Below, one piece after another: positions 10,701-19,505 of a stretch of 64,000 nt of DNA. The notes beneath the pieces are model-generated. The model was not told the origin of the DNA, searched no databases, and saw nothing but the letters and a program-made list of their open reading frames with translations. Source of the DNA: Acidobacteriaceae bacterium (GTDB lineage Bacteria > Acidobacteriota > Terriglobia > Terriglobales > Acidobacteriaceae); NCBI GenBank assembly GCA_025350325.1, contig JANXYB010000014.1:1-64000 (forward strand), read 5' to 3'. Numbering within the stretch: the stretch's first letter is position 1; every line of letters begins with the position of its first letter. Position numbers and translations under genes: made by a program.

Positions 10701-10908
10701 TTGGCGAGCGATGCTGGGAGTGATGGCTCTGATCGCACTCTTGGGAAGTTTGTCTGCATGCGGCGGTGGGGGCGGCGGCACCGGAGGTGGTAGCACCAAA
10801 ACACCGGGTACGACTCCGGGAACCTACACGTTCACCGTGACGGGGACCGGAAGCCCTGCCGTCAGCCCGGCACCATCGTCAGCAACATTCCAAGTATCAG
10901 TCAAGTAA
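7732..10908 (+). CDS. secreted S53 (sedolisin/pro-kumamolisin) peptidase with Ig-like repeats
   Basis: Large 1058-residue acid-type serine-carboxyl peptidase. A signal peptide (about 1-25) is followed by an N-terminal pro-kumamolisin activation domain (about 40-190) and the S53 catalytic domain (about 250-760). The Glu/Asp pair is seen in DDQIENALDVEW, the oxyanion Asp in ASGDQGS and the nucleophile Ser in GGTSAASPAMAG. C-terminal to this are two Ig-like repeats of Big_3 type (TVTPAVSTFLASVPLTVTGT and a following TYTVTSPIV block). The end is odd: a hydrophobic stretch, a basic patch (PARRRSWR), a second hydrophobic helix and then ACGGGGGGTGGGS before a last beta-strand segment. This is probably an extracellular or surface-bound protease for scavenging protein in acidic soil. 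Confidence 0.92.
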   Translation: MRFLGRLLICISVLSSLCSLGAHSQVVPAAVRIVDRVDESQLVTLKGNTHPAANAQNDVGRVSARTRMSDLILLLSRSPERQASFDAFVASQYDSTSPNFHQWLEPAEVGVQFGPSLGDITTVSNWLSTHGFSVDEVSKDRMTIRFSGSAAQVESAFHVEMHNLSVNGEKHISNMMDPQIPMALEPAVAGVKALHNFFPRPQHRLGGKVKLNRATGQWERVAAAPTGISASGAPASGVTPRPDFGVGVPVSTTNTAYVVEDLGPYDFATIYNILPLWNAATPIDGSGQTIAIAGTSNINLADVTSFRALFGLPVGTAPKIIVANGVDPGLCSSTSVGCTIDDQIENALDVEWSGAVAKGASIVLVVSGATTPSTDTVYSSANYVIENNTAKILNVSYGECELGLGITGNATYNNLWQTAATQGIAVFAASGDQGSAACDGGSSPLTILPSKFGLQVSGLASPQYVTAVGGTDFNWCNPTVTTNCSSGSPFWGSSNDVHGTSALGYVPEVPWNDSCATPQSTAYLKTVGTKVNFTGVMSTAEDACNFVATNFIQINAQFGVDLSSFNDVVGGGGGVSACTLTDAGTAASCVGGYPKPSWQTGVTGIPADGKRDIPDVSFFASNGIWDSSYLICVAADGACVTSTSITAEPTAQEIGGTSAASPAMAGVMALINQNAGAPQGNPNPQLYALAGKQTYSGCKSETGATTNGCYFNDIDSSTIAVPCGANSPNCTVNKAGDLLGITSGYAAGAGFDLATGLGSLNVANVVTGWTSLTGTARATVTVTPAVSTFLASVPLTVTGTVTGSPVAATGTVTLTGGGYISAPTAVSASGTYSFVIPANSLRGGSDMLTVTYSGNPTYALTTAMATVTVKIPTYTVTSPIVSTPVAVTRGSSATATLTVSATDGYAGTVTLSCSLTGSPTGATEVPTCSAANATVTLSSGTTSGTATVTVSTTAATASMAKPKIGGWSEAGGGAVLALLMFFGIPARRRSWRAMLGVMALIALLGSLSACGGGGGGTGGGSTKTPGTTPGTYTFTVTGTGSPAVSPAPSSATFQVSVK

Positions 10909-10926
10909 GGCAGGCGGCGTTTGTGT

Positions 10927-10960
10927 CACCACGGTCCTTCTCTCGAGAAGGACCGTGGTG
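10927..10960. terminator. perfect 16-bp inverted repeat between convergent genes
   Basis: Two 16-base arms (caccacggtccttctc and its exact complement) with a 2-base loop, 18 bp after the S53 stop codon and some 190 bp from the end of the convergent UPF0182 gene. There is no T-run on either side, so it is either a bidirectional terminator lacking a U-tract or a protective mRNA 3' hairpin. Confidence 0.6.
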
Positions 10961-11146
10961 CGTCGGAGGTGTTGTACTGTTGTCGCGATCCTACGCGCGA
11001 CTCTCAATGTGATTTGCAGGATCCAGCTTTAACGGTGTCAAGCCTTTTGTCGAGCAGCCTGCTGTCAAAGTCACGAAAGCCGGTAAGGACCCCACCCGCG
11101 CTAGGTACCTCCAGATCAGAGGCAGTAATCAACAGCGTCGGCCAAC

Positions 11147-13972
11147 CTATTTTTGTTTTGCTTTCAATGCCTCGAGCTTGACTTTCAATTGCTCCAGCTT
11201 TTGACCGGCCTCACCGAGCTTACCCTCGGATGTCAGACGTTGATAATCGGCGAAATCTTTAGCTGCGCCTGCGATGAGGCTGTCGAGATTATCGCCTGGC
11301 TTGCCAACACCAACGGCTGGTGAAGTGGTGGCGCGCGGTTCCGCGGAGGACGTGTCTGCAGTGAGCGATGACGTCTCGCCCGCGAAGAGGGACCGTAACG
11401 CGGCTTCAAATGTCGAACCGTAGGCGAGCCTATCCTGCAGAGCGAGCACGACCAATCGCAACTCCGGCATAGGGCTGCGTTCGGCTTGCAGGTAAATGGG
11501 CTCGGCATACATCAATGCGCGCCCACATGGAATCACCAACAGCGTTCCACGCCGCACGTGAGAGCCTTGCTGATTCCAAAGCGTGAGTTGGCCTGACAAT
11601 TGAGCATTCTGATCAATGCGCGCCTCGATTTGCAATGGGCCGTCGACCAGCTTGGTTTTGGGAAAGTTGTAAACCACCGAAGTGCCGTAATTAGCGCCGT
11701 CGCTACGGCCTGCGAACCAGCCAATCAGATTGTTTCGATTGGAAGGGGTGAACGGTAGTATCTCCACGAATTCAACATTGGCTTCGCCGGGCAACTTCAT
11801 CAGGACAAAGTTTGGTTCCATCGCCTGGACTGCTTGCTCGCCGTTTTGCGTGAGGCCCACTTCAGAGGCAACCGTCCAAAGATCTTCACGGTTGTAGAAC
11901 ACGGCGGGATCGGTCATGTGGTATAGACCGTAGGCGGATGCTTGCACCTTCAGCAGCAGTTCAGGGTAACGGACATGTTTGCGCAAATCGGCCGGCATTG
12001 CCGAAGCATCTTTGAATAAGCTCGGAAAGATGCCTCGGTAGGCCGCGATGATCGGGTCTTGCGGATCGAACACATAAAATGTCGCCGCTCCGTTGTAGGC
12101 GTCGATGACCACCTTGACGCTATTCCGCATGTAATTGATCTGACCGCTGCCGAGAGGATAGTGGGTCGAATAAGGAAAGTCGTCCGAGGTTGTGAACGCG
12201 TCGAGCATCCAGGACAATTTGCCATCATCGCCGACCACTATGTATGGGTCGGTGTCGAAGGTTAGATAGGGCGCCAAGGCCTTCACACGTACGAGCACGT
12301 TGCGACGCATCAACAAACGGCTCTGATCATTCACGTCGTCGCTGAAGGGTAGTTTGGTCAGATCCCCGCGGTCGTACGCGATCAGCAAACGCCGCACGAA
12401 TCCTCCGAGCAGGATTCCGCCGTCCCCTTCATACGATGTCATGCTGTTGGTTTGGCCTTGCGGGTAGTCAAATTCTTTTTGCCGCGTCTTAACGTACACA
12501 TCAGTATCAGTGAGCTGGCCAAAGTAAATTTCGGGGCGCTTCACAGAGAGCGTCGACACCGAGCTCTGAATCGGCATGTTGCTCAACATCAAGGTCGGCA
12601 AGCCTTCCGATGTAAATCCGTTGACCGGGTTCAACGTGATGCCATAGCCATGGGTGTAGATAAGCTTTTCGTTGATCCAGTTGCGGCTGCTTTCAGGCAA
12701 CTTCTCCACGCTGAGTTCGCGCGCAGCAAGCATCACCTGGCGCTCCTCGCCATCAATCTGATAGCGATCGATATCTATGTCGGGAAAATCATAGTAGGTT
12801 CGAATCTCTTGTATCTGGCGTAGTGTGTCTTGAAGTGCATGCCAATCCCAGAGGCGAATATTTTTGAGTGTCCCCTGGTTGTTTGCGGGATCAGCGGCTG
12901 CGACGGTTGTCTCCGCAGGGAACTCGTGTTGCGACACTTGGTTCAAGCCATAGGCCTGCCGCGTGAAGTCAATGTTGTGACCGATGTAGGGCTGTTCGCG
13001 AACAAGCTCATTGGGCTTTACGATGAAGCTGCTGACGTACCACGCGCATATCTGTACAGCGAAGAAGCAAACCACTGCCGGAACCGGAGCGGCAAGGAGG
13101 CGGCCCATGCGCGGACGAGTCACCAGGTTGCTGGCAGCAATGGCGGCGCCCAACACGAGCGCGAAGCAGACTACCAGCATGCCCGTCAGAATCACATGCG
13201 CATCTGTGTAGGTCACGCCGCCAAAGATCGTATGGTCTGTTACCAGGCGATCAAACCGGCCAAGATAGACGCGCAGGGCGATGGTCAACATCAAGAACGA
13301 AACCGCGATCGAGATGGTGCGCCACGGGATGGGAAGGGAGCTATCGATTTCCCCTGAAAAGACACGGGTACTGCCGGTGAGGAGAACGAAAAAAACGGCC
13401 ATGGCGCAGGCCACGATAGCCAGCATCAGCAACCAGCCAGAAATAAATTGCCAGGCCGGCAGAGCGAACAGATAAAAATTGAGAGATCGCCCGAAGATCG
13501 GGTCGGGGAGCAGGCTGGGGGCATTTGGCGCGAACCAATAGAGTGCAAAGCGCGGCCATTCAGCCATAAACTCCGCGGCCGTGATCAAAGCGATTGCCCC
13601 GGACACTACCAGCGCACCCAAGCGTAAAACTCCATCGACAGGGACTTGGAAGGTACGCATGCCGATGACCACAGTGCCGGCGTTCCGCAACTGCTCGCGA
13701 CAGGCTTGTTTGAGAGCCAGGAACCATCCGTAAAGAATCAGGAAGGTGAGCAGGAATGAGGCAGCGAAGATTCCCCACTGCAATCCAAAGGTCTTTGTAA
13801 AAACTGCTGCGTAGCCAAGGGAGTCGAACCAGAGAAAGTCGACGTAATACGAGATGGCCGTCTTACTGCAAATAACGAGAATGGCTATGACGGCAAAAAT
13901 GAAGATGATGGTACGACGATACCGCGGAACGGAAGTTTGACGTTGCGGAAATATTATGGAATCTCGGTTCAC
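11147..13972 (-). CDS. UPF0182 family integral membrane protein
   Basis: 941-residue protein matching the UPF0182 family: about seven N-terminal transmembrane helices (roughly 22-330), including the characteristic YVDFLWFDSLGY loop, followed by a large soluble domain of about 550 residues with conserved-looking stretches such as GSGQINYMRNSVKVVIDAYNG and LIGWFAGRSDG. The function of the family is unknown. The C-terminal 100 residues carry a low-complexity Ser/Thr/Ala segment and a Lys/Glu/Leu-rich coiled coil (EQLKVKLEALKAKQK). The ATG at 13972 is the only good start. Its gene is divergent from the PAS kinase and convergent with the S53 protease. Confidence 0.9.
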   Translation of the reverse strand: MNRDSIIFPQRQTSVPRYRRTIIFIFAVIAILVICSKTAISYYVDFLWFDSLGYAAVFTKTFGLQWGIFAASFLLTFLILYGWFLALKQACREQLRNAGTVVIGMRTFQVPVDGVLRLGALVVSGAIALITAAEFMAEWPRFALYWFAPNAPSLLPDPIFGRSLNFYLFALPAWQFISGWLLMLAIVACAMAVFFVLLTGSTRVFSGEIDSSLPIPWRTISIAVSFLMLTIALRVYLGRFDRLVTDHTIFGGVTYTDAHVILTGMLVVCFALVLGAAIAASNLVTRPRMGRLLAAPVPAVVCFFAVQICAWYVSSFIVKPNELVREQPYIGHNIDFTRQAYGLNQVSQHEFPAETTVAAADPANNQGTLKNIRLWDWHALQDTLRQIQEIRTYYDFPDIDIDRYQIDGEERQVMLAARELSVEKLPESSRNWINEKLIYTHGYGITLNPVNGFTSEGLPTLMLSNMPIQSSVSTLSVKRPEIYFGQLTDTDVYVKTRQKEFDYPQGQTNSMTSYEGDGGILLGGFVRRLLIAYDRGDLTKLPFSDDVNDQSRLLMRRNVLVRVKALAPYLTFDTDPYIVVGDDGKLSWMLDAFTTSDDFPYSTHYPLGSGQINYMRNSVKVVIDAYNGAATFYVFDPQDPIIAAYRGIFPSLFKDASAMPADLRKHVRYPELLLKVQASAYGLYHMTDPAVFYNREDLWTVASEVGLTQNGEQAVQAMEPNFVLMKLPGEANVEFVEILPFTPSNRNNLIGWFAGRSDGANYGTSVVYNFPKTKLVDGPLQIEARIDQNAQLSGQLTLWNQQGSHVRRGTLLVIPCGRALMYAEPIYLQAERSPMPELRLVVLALQDRLAYGSTFEAALRSLFAGETSSLTADTSSAEPRATTSPAVGVGKPGDNLDSLIAGAAKDFADYQRLTSEGKLGEAGQKLEQLKVKLEALKAKQK

Positions 13973-14230
13973 ACTACCCAGCTTTCAGAAGACTTTTGCT
14001 CGCATCTCTTGGACTGGCGCAATTGTACTGGAGGGGAAAAGACTCGGCTGTTCAGATTTGCGCTTGGCGGCTCTTCCGGGAAGTATGGCCGATGCGCCCC
14101 TTTTGGGCGGCCATAAGTACGACCTCTTTTTGTTTCTCACAGAGATTAGGGTCCCGCATCACAACTTTTGTTCTGAATGCATCTAATGCTTCGAGAAGTT
14201 GAGTTGACGGTGAAGGGAGGACCCCGCGGC

Positions 14231-15412
14231 GTGAAAACAGCTTTAAATGAAAAAACTGAAGATCGGGATAGAACAGACGACAGGCATAAAACCAAGGATC
14301 AGTCCCGAATAGGCGAAGATCGAATTCGAGAAGCCTTTGAATTCGCGGCTTCGGGAATGGCGATCACCGATCTCGAAGGGCGTTTTAAGCAGACAAATTC
14401 AGCATACCGAGCCATTGTGTCGCGGAACGAAATGGAGTTAGATGGCGAGACTATCTTGTCGCTGACCCACGAGGCCGATCAGCCAAGATGCAAGGAGCAG
14501 CTTGATCAGCTCGTATCCGGCCAGATTCCCAGCTTCGTACTTGAGAAGCGGTATGTACGGCCCAATCTCGAGGCGATCTGGGTTCGGAATTCATTTTCGC
14601 TTTTGCGGGGTGGGTCGGAAAAGCCAACTCACATAATTTTGATCTGCCATGACGTCACCGAGAAGCGTCGGGCGGAGCGGATGTTGATAGAGACTGAGAA
14701 GCTGACGGTCGCCGGACAACTGGCTGCGTCAATTGCGCACGAGATTAGCAATCCGCTTGAGGGAGTCATCAACCTGCTTTACCTGGTGCGGAACACCGAC
14801 GAGATTTCCGAGGCGCATGAACTGGCCCGTCAAGCCGAGGACGAGATTCAGCGAGTGGCAAAGATCGCAACTGACACGCTTCGCTTCCATCAACATGACG
14901 TTGAGCCTGCCATGGCGAATATTAGCGAGCTGATCGATCCGGTTCTCGCACTCTTCAAGGGAAGACTTAACGAAGCGAGAATCAAAGTGGCGTTAGACAA
15001 AAAAGACTCCCCAGATATGTTGTGTTTTCCCGGTGAAATCCGCCAGGTCTTGGCCAATCTGGTTCGAAATGCTGTACAGGCAATGCCGAACGGCGGCAAA
15101 TTGCGGCTCCGCGTCAGGCCAGCGACAGACTGGCGGACCGCTACCCCGGGTGTGCGCGTGACGGTGAGCGATACAGGTTCGGGGATTAGCGCGGAGACGC
15201 GAAAGCGAATTTACGATCCATTTTTCACTACCAAAGGCAATCAGGGTACGGGCCTGGGTCTCTGGGTCACATCCCAAATATTGGCGAAGCATAGCGGGAG
15301 CATGCATCTGCGAAGCAGTGAAAAAACCGGCAAAAGCGGGACCGCCTTTACGTTAATTTTTCCGAAGAACGGCGCAGAGGGAAAGACAGCGGGCTTGGGA
15401 GATCTATCGTGA
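14231..15412 (+). CDS. PAS-domain sensor histidine kinase
   Basis: Probably soluble kinase (no transmembrane segment): an N-terminal charged region, one PAS domain (about 35-150, with FEFAASGMAITDLEGRF), a DHp domain with H-box SIAHEISNPLEGV, and a HATPase domain with N-box NLVRNAVQAM, G1 DTGSGI and G2 GTGLGL. The GTG at 14231 has GGAGG ten bases upstream and is preferred. An ATG at 14177 would add 18 residues without a ribosome binding site. No response regulator lies next to it, so its partner is unknown. It shares a 258-bp divergent region with the UPF0182 gene. Confidence 0.88.
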   Translation: MKTALNEKTEDRDRTDDRHKTKDQSRIGEDRIREAFEFAASGMAITDLEGRFKQTNSAYRAIVSRNEMELDGETILSLTHEADQPRCKEQLDQLVSGQIPSFVLEKRYVRPNLEAIWVRNSFSLLRGGSEKPTHIILICHDVTEKRRAERMLIETEKLTVAGQLAASIAHEISNPLEGVINLLYLVRNTDEISEAHELARQAEDEIQRVAKIATDTLRFHQHDVEPAMANISELIDPVLALFKGRLNEARIKVALDKKDSPDMLCFPGEIRQVLANLVRNAVQAMPNGGKLRLRVRPATDWRTATPGVRVTVSDTGSGISAETRKRIYDPFFTTKGNQGTGLGLWVTSQILAKHSGSMHLRSSEKTGKSGTAFTLIFPKNGAEGKTAGLGDLS

Positions 15413-15553
15413 AATGGCCCATGGAAGGCCTGGCGCCGGAGCGTCATTGAGTGTTGTAGTCATGGGTGCGCGGACACCGCCAAAGCATAAACGAGACGCG
15501 GTTCGAAGTCTGATTTTGCTTGTGGCTGCTGAAATTATTGTTCGGAGGATTTA

Positions 15554-16456
15554 ATGGTTCGTCCATTCTGGTCTGGTCAGATCCGTATCTCACTCGTCTC
15601 ATTTAGAGTGAAGTTGTTTCCCGCGACGGACGCGAAGAGCGAGATTCACTTTCATCAGCTGAGCAGGAAAACTGGGGAACGCATTCACCATCAAAAGGTG
15701 GCTGGAGACGATCAAGAAGTTTCAATGGAAGACATCGTAAAGGGATACGAATACAAGAAGGGCGAATACGTCAGCATCGAGCCTGGGGAGATCGCTCATC
15801 TTCGCATCCCATCGCGAAGCACAATCGACGTTACGCAGTTTGCCGGGATGACTGAAATCAGTCCTTCATTCTTTGAGAAGCCATACTTTGTGGTACCCGA
15901 GGACGATCAGCAAGCCGAGGCATTTGCTGTCGTTCGGAAAGCGCTTCAGAGCATGGAAAAGGTTGCGCTGGGCAAAATCGCTTTCGGCGGCCGAGAGCAC
16001 CTGGTGGCGATTGCGAGTCCCTCCGATGACAAGTTAGCCGGCATGATGGCGTACACGATGCGCTATGACGAAGAGTTGCGCGACCCAGCAGAATTCTTCC
16101 AAGATATTAAAAAAGTAGAGATCGATTCGGATCAGCTTTCTTTAGCGAAGGAACTTATCAAGCGGCAAGCGTCAAGGTTCAAACCCGAGCAGTTCAAAGA
16201 TGAATATGAGGCGGCGCTTCGCCAGATGGTCGAGGCCAAACTCGAAAATAAGCCCATACCGAAAGACGAGCCCGCGCAAAAACCCGGAAACGTCATCAGC
16301 TTGATGGATGCTTTGCGCCGGAGCGTTAAGGGAGAAGTCGGTGCGAGTGGCTCACCCGCAAGATCCACTTCACCCCGACCGTCGAGGCCTGCCAAAAAGC
16401 ATGGCATGACGCTTGTGAAGAACAAGAAAGCCGCAAGATCGCGGAAGACCGCGTAG
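15554..16456 (+). CDS. ku: non-homologous end joining protein Ku
   Basis: Prokaryotic Ku homodimer subunit that binds double-strand DNA ends and recruits LigD. The 300-residue length, the N-terminal MVRPFWSGQIRISLVSFRVKLF block and the central RIPSRSTIDVTQF / PYFVVPEDD region are characteristic of the beta-barrel core. The C-terminus is a Lys/Arg/Ser/Pro-rich tail (about 260-300) like the DNA-binding extension of many bacterial Ku proteins. The ATG at 15554 has a strong GGAGG site. The stop lies six bases before the ligD start, so the two are one transcriptional unit. Confidence 0.96.
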   Translation: MVRPFWSGQIRISLVSFRVKLFPATDAKSEIHFHQLSRKTGERIHHQKVAGDDQEVSMEDIVKGYEYKKGEYVSIEPGEIAHLRIPSRSTIDVTQFAGMTEISPSFFEKPYFVVPEDDQQAEAFAVVRKALQSMEKVALGKIAFGGREHLVAIASPSDDKLAGMMAYTMRYDEELRDPAEFFQDIKKVEIDSDQLSLAKELIKRQASRFKPEQFKDEYEAALRQMVEAKLENKPIPKDEPAQKPGNVISLMDALRRSVKGEVGASGSPARSTSPRPSRPAKKHGMTLVKNKKAARSRKTA

Positions 16457-16462
16457 ACCACA

Positions 16463-19228
16463 ATGACCACACGGCGCAAAGCGAAAAGTGAAGTGTCGGC
16501 CTCTGATGCGGTTGATGAACAATTGTCCCGATATCGAGAGATGCGCGACTTCGCAGTCACAGCGGAGCCTTCTGGAAAAGCAAAAGGTGCGACTCCGCGT
16601 AACTCGGGCGAGCTTCCTTTCGTAATACAAAAGCATGCGGCTACTCGCCTTCATTACGACTTCCGCTTAGGGTGGAACGGCGTGCTCAAAAGCTGGGCTG
16701 TGGCCAAGGGTCCGAGCTTTTATACGGGTGACAAGCGACTCGCCGTACAAGTTGAAGATCATCCCATGGAATACGGTGGCTTCGAGGGGATCATTCCCAA
16801 AGGCCAATACGGCGGCGGCACGGTGATGGTCTGGGATCAGGGGACGTGGTCTCCGCAACCTGGTTATGAGGATGTGGATAAGGGCCTTCGCGGCGGATCG
16901 CTGAAGTTCGTTATGCATGGCACAAAGCTCAAAGGCAAGTGGACGCTGGTGCGGATGGGGGGCAAAGCTGCCAACGAACGAAAACCTAACTGGCTGCTGA
17001 TAAAAGAGCATGATGAATTTGAGCGCGGCAAAGACAAACCGTGCATCACCGATGAATCGCCTAACAGCGCAGTGACCGGACGCTCACTCGACGAGATTGC
17101 GCATCACGAAGATCATGTTTGGAACTCGAAGGAAGTTGAAACCCAAGGGAAATCCTGGTATCGCCAAGAGCAAAAGGGTGACCTCCCCGATACGTCGTCC
17201 GATTCAAAAGCAAACGGGCCGTTGAAAAAACGTACCTCAAAAAAGTTAAGCGCGAAGTCTTCTTTTGCTTCAGCTTTGAAGCCGTGTCCAAAAGAAAAGC
17301 TTCCTGCATTTATAAAGCCTCAATTAGCAGAATCAGCGAGCACGCCGACCAACGGCAGCGGATGGCTGCACGAGTTAAAGCTGGATGGTTATCGCATACA
17401 AGCGCGAAAAGACGGAAACAAAGTGCAGTTGCTGACCCGCTCCGGGCTTGACTGGACTCATCGCATGAAAACTATAGCGGCGCAAGTGGGTGAGTTGAAT
17501 ATCGAGTTGGCGGTTCTCGATGGTGAGGTCGTTGTACTGGGCGAGAACGGCACGACCAGCTTCGCCGATTTGCAGGCAGCCTTTCAAGAAGGCGTGACCA
17601 AGCCGCTCACCTATTTTGTATTCGACCTGCTGCACTTGAACGGTCACAACGTGCGCCAAATTGAACTGACAGACCGCAAAGCAATTTTGCGTAGAGTGCT
17701 TGAGGGTAGCGGGGAATGGCTTCGATTGAGCGAACACATCGAAGGCGGCGGCGAAGCAATCCTAAAAAAAGCCTGCGAACTTCGCGCGGAGGGTATCGTC
17801 TCAAAGCGAGCGGCTGGCACTTATATTTCGGGACGAAGCGGCGACTGGCAGAAATTCAAGTGCATTCATGAGCAGGAATTTGTGATCGGCGGTTTCACTT
17901 TGCCGAGCAACGGAATTCATGGTATCGGCGCTCTGCTGCTGGGTTATTACGATGGCTCTCGACTGGCCTACGCTGGACGCACCGGAACGGGATTCACGCA
18001 AAAGACACACAAGATCATGCGCGATCGACTCGACGGACTGCGCCAGTCACAGACGCCGTTTGACAAGCCCCCTGTCGAAGCGCGGCGCAAGGCGATCTGG
18101 GTTAAGCCTGAATTGGTGGCACAAGTAAATTTCGCGACCTGGACCGCAGACAACCTGGTGCGACAGGCGTCCTTTCAGGGTCTGCGAGAAGATAAGGCGG
18201 CTCGCGACGTCATACGGGAGGATGCCGGACCCGGCCCTAGGCATCGTGTGGAGAAGTCGGCGGCGCAGCGTAATGAGCCCTCGCAGAATGCCGCAAAAGT
18301 TACGCCTACCAAAAAACCTGAGAAGGGTTCGGGACCAAACGCGCCGGTACGGCTTACACATCCAGACAAGGTCTTAGATAATCCGTCAGGCCTGACCAAG
18401 CAGATGCTGGCGGATTATTACTGGGCAGTTGCGCTGCACATGTTGCCTCACGTCGAGGGGCGGCCGCTGTCGCTCGTGCGGTGTCCTGAGGGCAGCGGAA
18501 AACCGTGTTTCTTTCAAAAACACACAAATCATATGCTCCCGCCCGGCGTTGGCTCCGTCGATGTGCCTGACAAGAAGACGGGGAAACCCGAGCCGTATAT
18601 AACGCTGTCAACGCAAGAGGCGCTCGCCGGCCTCGCACAGATGGGTGTGCTGGAAGTGCATCCGTGGGGATCGCGAAACGATGACCTTGAACACCCGGAC
18701 CGAATAATTATCGATCTCGACCCAGATGAAGCCATAGCCTGGAAGACATTGACGGAGAGCGCCGCTGAAGTGCGAAAAGCGCTGCGGAGTCTCGGTCTCG
18801 AAAGCTTTCTAAAATTGACAGGCGGAAAAGGTTTGCATGTTGTGGTTCCGATTGCGCCGCAGCACGATTGGAACGAACTGAATGAGTTCGCACATCAGTT
18901 TGTGCTCGCGCTAGAACAGCAAAATCCATCCCTCTATCTTACAAAGATGACTAAAGCGGCCCGCAAAGATCGCATTTACCTGGATTATTTACGCAATGAG
19001 CGCGGCGCCACGGCGGTCGCGCCATTTTCTCCTAGAGCCCGCGAGGGGGCAGCCGTTTCGTTGCCGCTGGCCTGGAGCGATCTGAAATTGGCAGAGCGTC
19101 CCGTATTCCACGTCGCCGACTTTGAGAATTGGAAGTTGCGGCTGGCAAATGATCCCTGGAAGTCGATGCCGTCTGTGAAGCAAAAGCTTTCATGGAATCA
19201 TTCTGAACATCGGAAGAATAATCGCTAG
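16463..19228 (+). CDS. ligD: multifunctional DNA ligase D (phosphoesterase-ligase-polymerase)
   Basis: NHEJ enzyme that trims, fills and seals broken ends. Three modules appear in the order PE-LIG-POL. The N-terminal 3'-phosphoesterase has His58, His64 and Asp66 in the HAATRLHYDFRL stretch. The ATP-dependent ligase has its adenylated Lys306 in ELKLDGYR and a VSKRAAGTYISGRSGDWQKFK motif. The C-terminal primase-polymerase starts near residue 630 and has IIIDLDPDEA at about 747-756 with the metal-binding Asp pair. This is the order of Pseudomonas-type LigD and differs from the mycobacterial POL-PE-LIG. A Lys/Pro-rich linker separates LIG from POL. Length of 921 is slightly longer than average. 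Coupled to ku. Confidence 0.96.
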   Translation: MTTRRKAKSEVSASDAVDEQLSRYREMRDFAVTAEPSGKAKGATPRNSGELPFVIQKHAATRLHYDFRLGWNGVLKSWAVAKGPSFYTGDKRLAVQVEDHPMEYGGFEGIIPKGQYGGGTVMVWDQGTWSPQPGYEDVDKGLRGGSLKFVMHGTKLKGKWTLVRMGGKAANERKPNWLLIKEHDEFERGKDKPCITDESPNSAVTGRSLDEIAHHEDHVWNSKEVETQGKSWYRQEQKGDLPDTSSDSKANGPLKKRTSKKLSAKSSFASALKPCPKEKLPAFIKPQLAESASTPTNGSGWLHELKLDGYRIQARKDGNKVQLLTRSGLDWTHRMKTIAAQVGELNIELAVLDGEVVVLGENGTTSFADLQAAFQEGVTKPLTYFVFDLLHLNGHNVRQIELTDRKAILRRVLEGSGEWLRLSEHIEGGGEAILKKACELRAEGIVSKRAAGTYISGRSGDWQKFKCIHEQEFVIGGFTLPSNGIHGIGALLLGYYDGSRLAYAGRTGTGFTQKTHKIMRDRLDGLRQSQTPFDKPPVEARRKAIWVKPELVAQVNFATWTADNLVRQASFQGLREDKAARDVIREDAGPGPRHRVEKSAAQRNEPSQNAAKVTPTKKPEKGSGPNAPVRLTHPDKVLDNPSGLTKQMLADYYWAVALHMLPHVEGRPLSLVRCPEGSGKPCFFQKHTNHMLPPGVGSVDVPDKKTGKPEPYITLSTQEALAGLAQMGVLEVHPWGSRNDDLEHPDRIIIDLDPDEAIAWKTLTESAAEVRKALRSLGLESFLKLTGGKGLHVVVPIAPQHDWNELNEFAHQFVLALEQQNPSLYLTKMTKAARKDRIYLDYLRNERGATAVAPFSPRAREGAAVSLPLAWSDLKLAERPVFHVADFENWKLRLANDPWKSMPSVKQKLSWNHSEHRKNNR

Positions 19229-19505
19229 TCCGAGTCGACGCGGAGGACACTTGGGCCTAGCTTCAATCCGCCCGCCTGGTGTTGACTAGCTTGCGAATCC
19301 GCCTGTCGCACGGCCTTGGCTTTAAATCGATCAACACTAGGGCGGCCCGCGTGCAACCGCCAGTAAGGGGGCTATTCAAGTCGCTTTGATTGAAGGAAGC
19401 GGGCGACTCGATTTTGTTGACTTTACTGTGCGGAGCATCCGCGCGGCGAACTTATCGCTCCAAGCAAATGAATCTAAATTTTATTGACACAGAGCAAGAG
19501 AGACT

